Assembly (NCBI GenBank): GCA_947452985.1
Contig: CANGEU010000001.1
Location: 1 to 64,000 of the forward strand
DNA length: 64,000 bases
Source: Micrococcales bacterium
GTDB taxonomy: Bacteria; Actinomycetota; Actinomycetes; Actinomycetales; Microbacteriaceae
Reading direction: 5' to 3'
This document shows, in pieces, positions 60,077-64,000 of this stretch. The notes under the pieces are model-generated. The model made no database searches. It saw only the letters and a program-made list of their open reading frames with translations, and was not told where the DNA came from. Each line of letters begins with the position of its first letter. The first letter of the stretch is position 1. The translations under genes were made by a program, and so were the position numbers.

Positions 60077-61774
60077 ATGGCTGCTAAAAAGCAAGTTGAA
60101 AAAACCAAAGAAAAGAAGGTAAAACCGGTTTATCCGGTTAGTCTCTCCGGAATTATCTGGAAGATTGCCACCCTTGGTCTAGTCGACGCCGTAGTGCTTT
60201 TCATGATCATGGTGATGGTTGCACAAGAGCGCATCACCGAGTCCGTTGTCGCAGCCATTGTGGCGGGTATTATCAACTGGATTTACCTTCGTCGCGGCGG
60301 CCTTCCAGCTAAGTATCTGGCTCCGGGTGTTCTATTCCTGATTGTCTTCCAGGTATACGTTTTGGTTTTCAGCGGTTACACCGCCTTCACAAACTACGGC
60401 TCGGCTCACAACGGTGACCAGAACCTCGCAATTCAAACCATCAAGAATGCCGCATACCGCGTGGTTGACGGGGGAGAAGACTTCGTTGTGGTTCCTGGTA
60501 CCGACAACAAAGATGGTAAGCCTGCGCTGCTCCTTACCAGCAACGTGGACAACAAGGTTTACATCGGTAAAGACGGCCAGCAGAAGATTGAGGTTCCTGA
60601 GGGTAAGTTCACTCTTAGCGCCAACTGCGCCGACCCTTATGCTGAAGACACCACCACCTGTGCCCACGCAGCTAAGACCGCGGTTGGGTTCACTCCGGTA
60701 AAGATCTCTGACCTGACGCCTTACCAAATCAGAAAATACTACTCACTACGTGTGGTAATTGACCCTAAGGATGACACCCTAGGCATCAAGACTGCGGACC
60801 TCGCGATTGCTTCCGAAATTCAGGCAACTCTTTCGTTCGATGAAAAGACCAAGTTCTTTACCGCTCTGGAAGACGATGAAAACGGAAAGTTTGTAAAGGG
60901 TGACGTTTTCAAACCTGCCGAAAATGGTTACTACCACGTTGACGGCAAGATCAAGAATGCCCACCTAGACGCCGGTTGGCGCGTCGAAGTTGGTCTAAAG
61001 AACTTCGTGACCATCTTCACCGACGAACAGCTTCGTGCTCCGCTTTTCAAGGTGATTATCTGGACCTTCGTATTCGCCTTTGCTACCGTGGGCAGCACCT
61101 TCCTGGTTGGTATGGCAATTGCGTTCTTGTTCAACCACGAGAAGCTCAAGGGTAAGCGTTTCTACCGCTCGATCATGATCTTGCCTTACGCCTTCCCAGC
61201 CTTCCTTTCCGCATACGTTTGGGTTGGTCTACTGAATAAGGAGCACGGTTTTGTGAACACCGTGCTACTTGGTCAGCCGGCCGATGGCGATAACAACATC
61301 GGTTGGCTTACCGAAGAAGGTCCGGCTCGCTGGGCAGTGCTTCTGGTGAACCTATGGCTCGGTTTCCCTTACATGTTCCTCATCGTGACCGGTGCATTGC
61401 AGTCGATTCCGGGCGAACTTACCGAGGCCGCTCGTATCGATGGAGCTAGCCCTTGGCAGAGTTTCCGTCTAATCAAGTTGCCGTTGCTCTTGGTTTCGAT
61501 TGCCCCGCTGTTGATTTCGTCGTTCGCGTTCAACTTCAACAACTTCACGATTATCTATCTGCTCACCAAGGGTGGTCCGAACGATTCTGGTGTAACCGAC
61601 TACGACGTGGGTGGAACAGACATTCTGATTACCTTCGTTTACAAGATTGCGTTCTCGGGAACCGGTCAGAACTACGGTTTGGCTAGCGCCTTCTCGATTC
61701 TGATCTTCCTAGTAATTGGAACGCTCTCACTAATCAGCTTCCGCCGCACCAGAACCCTGGAGGACATCAACTAA
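60077..61774 (+). CDS. malF: Maltodextrin ABC transporter permease
   Basis: 565-residue membrane protein. N-terminal helices (LVDAVVLFMIMVMVA; YLAPGVLFLIVFQVYVLVFSG), a large extracytoplasmic loop of about 200 residues (about 105-310) typical of MalF, then the permease core with the EAA motif EAARIDGASPWQSFRLIKLP. It pairs with MalG to form the channel. The ATG has GAGGCAG upstream; its last base is shared with the malG start (TAATG). Confidence 0.94.
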   Translation: MAAKKQVEKTKEKKVKPVYPVSLSGIIWKIATLGLVDAVVLFMIMVMVAQERITESVVAAIVAGIINWIYLRRGGLPAKYLAPGVLFLIVFQVYVLVFSGYTAFTNYGSAHNGDQNLAIQTIKNAAYRVVDGGEDFVVVPGTDNKDGKPALLLTSNVDNKVYIGKDGQQKIEVPEGKFTLSANCADPYAEDTTTCAHAAKTAVGFTPVKISDLTPYQIRKYYSLRVVIDPKDDTLGIKTADLAIASEIQATLSFDEKTKFFTALEDDENGKFVKGDVFKPAENGYYHVDGKIKNAHLDAGWRVEVGLKNFVTIFTDEQLRAPLFKVIIWTFVFAFATVGSTFLVGMAIAFLFNHEKLKGKRFYRSIMILPYAFPAFLSAYVWVGLLNKEHGFVNTVLLGQPADGDNNIGWLTEEGPARWAVLLVNLWLGFPYMFLIVTGALQSIPGELTEAARIDGASPWQSFRLIKLPLLLVSIAPLLISSFAFNFNNFTIIYLLTKGGPNDSGVTDYDVGGTDILITFVYKIAFSGTGQNYGLASAFSILIFLVIGTLSLISFRRTRTLEDIN

Positions 61775-62688
61775 TGGCTGACATCGCTGCAAAAATTCCT
61801 AATTTCAAGACGAACGTTCGTCGTCGCAGTTTCTTGAAGTGGTTGTTCACTACTGGTTGGCGTCACGTTTTGGGTCTTGCGATCTGTGTTTACGCAATCT
61901 TCCCAATTCTTTACATTCTGTCTACTTCGCTTTACCCAAACAACGACATCAATAACACCACCACTTTGTTTGCTGATGTTTCTTGGGATAACTACGATGC
62001 ATTGCTCGCCAACGAGGACGGCAACCGCCCATTCCTGACCTGGTATGCAAACACTGTAATCATCGGTCTTCTAACCTCCGTTGGCTCTGTGTTCCTGTCC
62101 GCCTTAGCGGCTTACTCTTTCTCACGCCTGCGTTTTAGGGGTCGTCGCGGCGGTCTGATGTCGCTAATTCTGATGCAGATGTTCCCATCTATCCTCGGAT
62201 TGGTAGCGATCTTCTCGTTGATGAGCGATATCGGCCAGGTCTTCCCGCAGCTCGGTTTGAACAGCCAGCTTGGTTTGGTCATGGTTTACATGGGTGGCGC
62301 GTTAGGTGGTGGAACCTACCTGATGTACGGATTCTTTAACACCGTGCCAAAGGAAATCGATGAAGCTGCCAAGATCGATGGTGCTAGCCACGCTCGAATC
62401 TTCTTCACCATCACACTGCGATTGGTTGCGCCGGTTTTGGCTGTGCAGATGCTGCTTAGCTACATTGGTGTCACCAGCGACTACGTTCTGGCCTCAATCT
62501 TGCTAAGCGACCCTGAGAAGTTGACTCTTGCGACTGGTCTTCAGACTCTGATCAACGACCCTTACTCAAAGGACTGGTCGATGTTTACCGCTGGAGCAAT
62601 CCTGTCGGCGCTTCCTACGGTGATTATCTTCCTGATCCTTCAGAGATACATCACTTCGGGTCTAACCGCTGGAGCAACTAAGGGCTAA
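61774..62688 (+). CDS. malG: Maltodextrin ABC transporter permease
   Basis: 304-residue permease with six helices and the EAA motif EAAKIDGASHARIFFTITLRL, partner of MalF. It ends the mal operon and interlocks its TAA stop with the convergent cotH-like gene. Confidence 0.94.
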   Translation: MADIAAKIPNFKTNVRRRSFLKWLFTTGWRHVLGLAICVYAIFPILYILSTSLYPNNDINNTTTLFADVSWDNYDALLANEDGNRPFLTWYANTVIIGLLTSVGSVFLSALAAYSFSRLRFRGRRGGLMSLILMQMFPSILGLVAIFSLMSDIGQVFPQLGLNSQLGLVMVYMGGALGGGTYLMYGFFNTVPKEIDEAAKIDGASHARIFFTITLRLVAPVLAVQMLLSYIGVTSDYVLASILLSDPEKLTLATGLQTLINDPYSKDWSMFTAGAILSALPTVIIFLILQRYITSGLTAGATKG

Positions 62689-63956
62689 CCAATCTTGTTA
62701 GCTTTCAGCACTGCGGTAACGCGTGCTTGCTGCTTTCCAACCCACTGCTGCACTCGGGTCTGCTCGTTTTTTACGTCCTGTGGGCTGTAGCTTGCAATCA
62801 CGGTTGAAGCCGATTTTAACGAAGCCACAAATTTGGCGCTGGTGATCTTGGCCGAGACAGCCTTTAGCTTCTGCAGGTAGGCGGTTTTACAAACCGTGTA
62901 GGCAAGGCATTTTGAAAAGAGCAGCCCTCGCGGCATGGCGTCTTTGTGGAAAGCCTGCTGAACCCAAGGAAAGCCAGCGGTTGGCTTGTCAAGCGGCATG
63001 AAGTAGTCGTCTAGCAAGGCTTGCGTTTGGCGATTCTCGCCGAAGGTCTGATCGGTTCCCCAGGGGATCATCGTGAATTTGTTTTGCTGGTTACTTCTTA
63101 GGAAGTGGTTGTTCTGTAACGGACCTGAATAGCCGTCCCAGTGCCCGAGGAAGTTCTCTACGGCAAACATGCCCATTAGTTCGTTTCGGTCGGCCACCGT
63201 GCCGAGTTTGGCCCACCATTTAGCGCCAGAAGAGTAATTTGCGGCAGCAATTAGCCTTCCAAGATCATTCTTGTTTTTGGCGGTGCCCTTCCAGCCTTCC
63301 TTTACAAGGTAGTGTCCAGTCAGTTCTGTGCCGTCATTGTTTCCAGGTTTGAGGTCGTTTAGGGCGATTCCTTCGTAGAGGTGCTGGGTGATATCGCGGT
63401 ATCGGCTGGCTAGGAGGATGTCGTCGACCGACTCAATAGAGATGTAGAGCCCTTTGGAAACTCCATTGATTTTTAGTTCGGCCCAGCCAGTTCTTGAGGC
63501 TGGCACACCCATGAGGTTGAAAAGCTTGTAGGCGCCGAATTCGTGGAGTTTTGAGCCATCTTGGGTCATGGCGTTGAGGGTTAGGTTCTTTAGGCCAAGG
63601 AAGCGATTACCCTTCAAAAGTTTCCAGTTGAATGCAATCTTGAAGGATGGGTGGGCGTCGATCATTTCCAGCGAGGTGCTGCCCTTTAGGCGAATGCCGG
63701 TTTGAATCGGCCCAATGCTTTGGCCGCCAGAGCGGAAGGTGAACGATGCAGCGGTGTACTGTTTTGCAGTGTTCGAGTTGCTAAGCGCGGCATGGCTAGC
63801 ATCCGGAACGTTGAGCTCAATGACGTTGACCAAGGCGGGGTTGAACAGTGTCGCCTGGTTTAGTGCTGCTGCACTGGCAGGTGTGGTTGGAATTGTGAAC
63901 GATGACAAGACGAACACCAATGCGGTAAACCTACCGATGAACGATTTAGCCTTCAT
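62685..63956 (-). CDS. Secreted CotH-family kinase-like protein
   Basis: 423 residues with a signal peptide ending PASAA. CotH (atypical secretory kinase) motifs: RLKGSTSLEM, the ATP-lysine region HPSFKIAFN, GLYISIESVDD, FLGHWDGYSGPLQNNHFLR and the metal-binding PWGTDQTFG. CotH proteins phosphorylate surface or secreted proteins in spore formers, but are found in many non-sporulating bacteria. Its target here is unknown. TAGACT at 63963-63968 lies 6 nt before the ATG. Confidence 0.85.
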   Translation of the reverse strand: MKAKSFIGRFTALVFVLSSFTIPTTPASAAALNQATLFNPALVNVIELNVPDASHAALSNSNTAKQYTAASFTFRSGGQSIGPIQTGIRLKGSTSLEMIDAHPSFKIAFNWKLLKGNRFLGLKNLTLNAMTQDGSKLHEFGAYKLFNLMGVPASRTGWAELKINGVSKGLYISIESVDDILLASRYRDITQHLYEGIALNDLKPGNNDGTELTGHYLVKEGWKGTAKNKNDLGRLIAAANYSSGAKWWAKLGTVADRNELMGMFAVENFLGHWDGYSGPLQNNHFLRSNQQNKFTMIPWGTDQTFGENRQTQALLDDYFMPLDKPTAGFPWVQQAFHKDAMPRGLLFSKCLAYTVCKTAYLQKLKAVSAKITSAKFVASLKSASTVIASYSPQDVKNEQTRVQQWVGKQQARVTAVLKANKIG

Positions 63957-63962
63957 TGGCTA

Positions 63963-63968
63963 AGTCTA
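63963..63968 (-). promoter_or_regulatory. -10 element (TAGACT) of the CotH-like gene
   Basis: TAGACT on the minus strand, exactly 6 nt before the ATG at 63956; leaderless arrangement. Confidence 0.5.
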
Positions 63969-64000
63969 TGGCGTTACCTTCTTGCCAGCCCAAGGAAGTC

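Overview
The window looks like a stretch of chromosome from a small-genome actinobacterium, most likely a freshwater Microbacteriaceae of the Rhodoluna/Aquiluna (Luna cluster) type. This is inferred, not proven by a marker gene. The reasons are moderate GC by eye, a fused actinobacterial 2-oxoglutarate decarboxylase (Kgd), a SigR/RsrA-type redox sigma/anti-sigma pair, an actinobacterial Tad locus, an LAxTG surface-anchor motif, frequent GTG and TTG starts, many start codons sitting 6-8 nt behind a TANNNT -10 box, and extreme gene packing. There is no phage, insertion sequence or CRISPR array, and no gene-free stretch longer than about 300 bases apart from those occupied by RNA genes.

Layout. 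1-2.6 kb: cysE (partial)-cysK and a divergent mmsA. 2.6-5.7 kb: aroA-rsgA-hisN operon on the minus strand. 5.65-6.6 kb: sigR-rsrA with an exact SigR-type promoter. 6.6-15.9 kb: an alpha/beta hydrolase and an 8.4-kb gene for a secreted protein with a glycine-rich N-terminus and about 25 Ig-like repeats. 16-20.3 kb: an SGNH-like protein and kgd. 20.3-28.4 kb: two CorC/HlyC membrane proteins, an old-yellow-enzyme reductase, nnrD, metX-metY and an M20 amidohydrolase. 28.4-31.9 kb: ung, an acetyltransferase and a secreted subtilase. Then tRNA-Leu(UAG), a compact Tad pilus operon (32.1-35.4 kb), an MFS transporter, prfB-ftsE-ftsX-smpB-acetyltransferase and tmRNA (to 40.9 kb). 40.9-46.4 kb: mainly poorly characterised small genes. 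46.4-49.2 kb: a cobalamin-riboswitch operon. 49.2-54.4 kb: a CPBP protease, a LysE-type exporter, an orphan peptide-binding lipoprotein and typA. 54.5-63.96 kb: a starch/maltodextrin locus (secreted CBM41-type protein, pullulanase, malE-malF-malG) and a secreted CotH-type kinase.

How it works together. The starch locus encodes extracellular binding and debranching of alpha-glucan followed by ABC import of maltodextrins; the ATPase and regulator are elsewhere. The cobalamin operon joins a B12 riboswitch, a DUF4430 (transcobalamin-like) lipoprotein, a single-chain T-A-A' ECF energizer and an S component into what looks like a complete B12 capture and uptake system. The Tad operon lacks ssd/CpaE, a prepilin peptidase and a canonical Flp pilin.

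Most unusual structural signals: seven of the eight convergent gene pairs interlock through the same 4-bp double-stop CTAA/TTAG; two divergent promoters have exact two-fold symmetry (one sharing a 7-bp -10 core between two leaderless genes, one with mirrored TTGACT-N18-TTTACT boxes); about thirteen genes appear leaderless; and leucine codon CTA, rare in high-GC actinobacteria, dominates some genes here.
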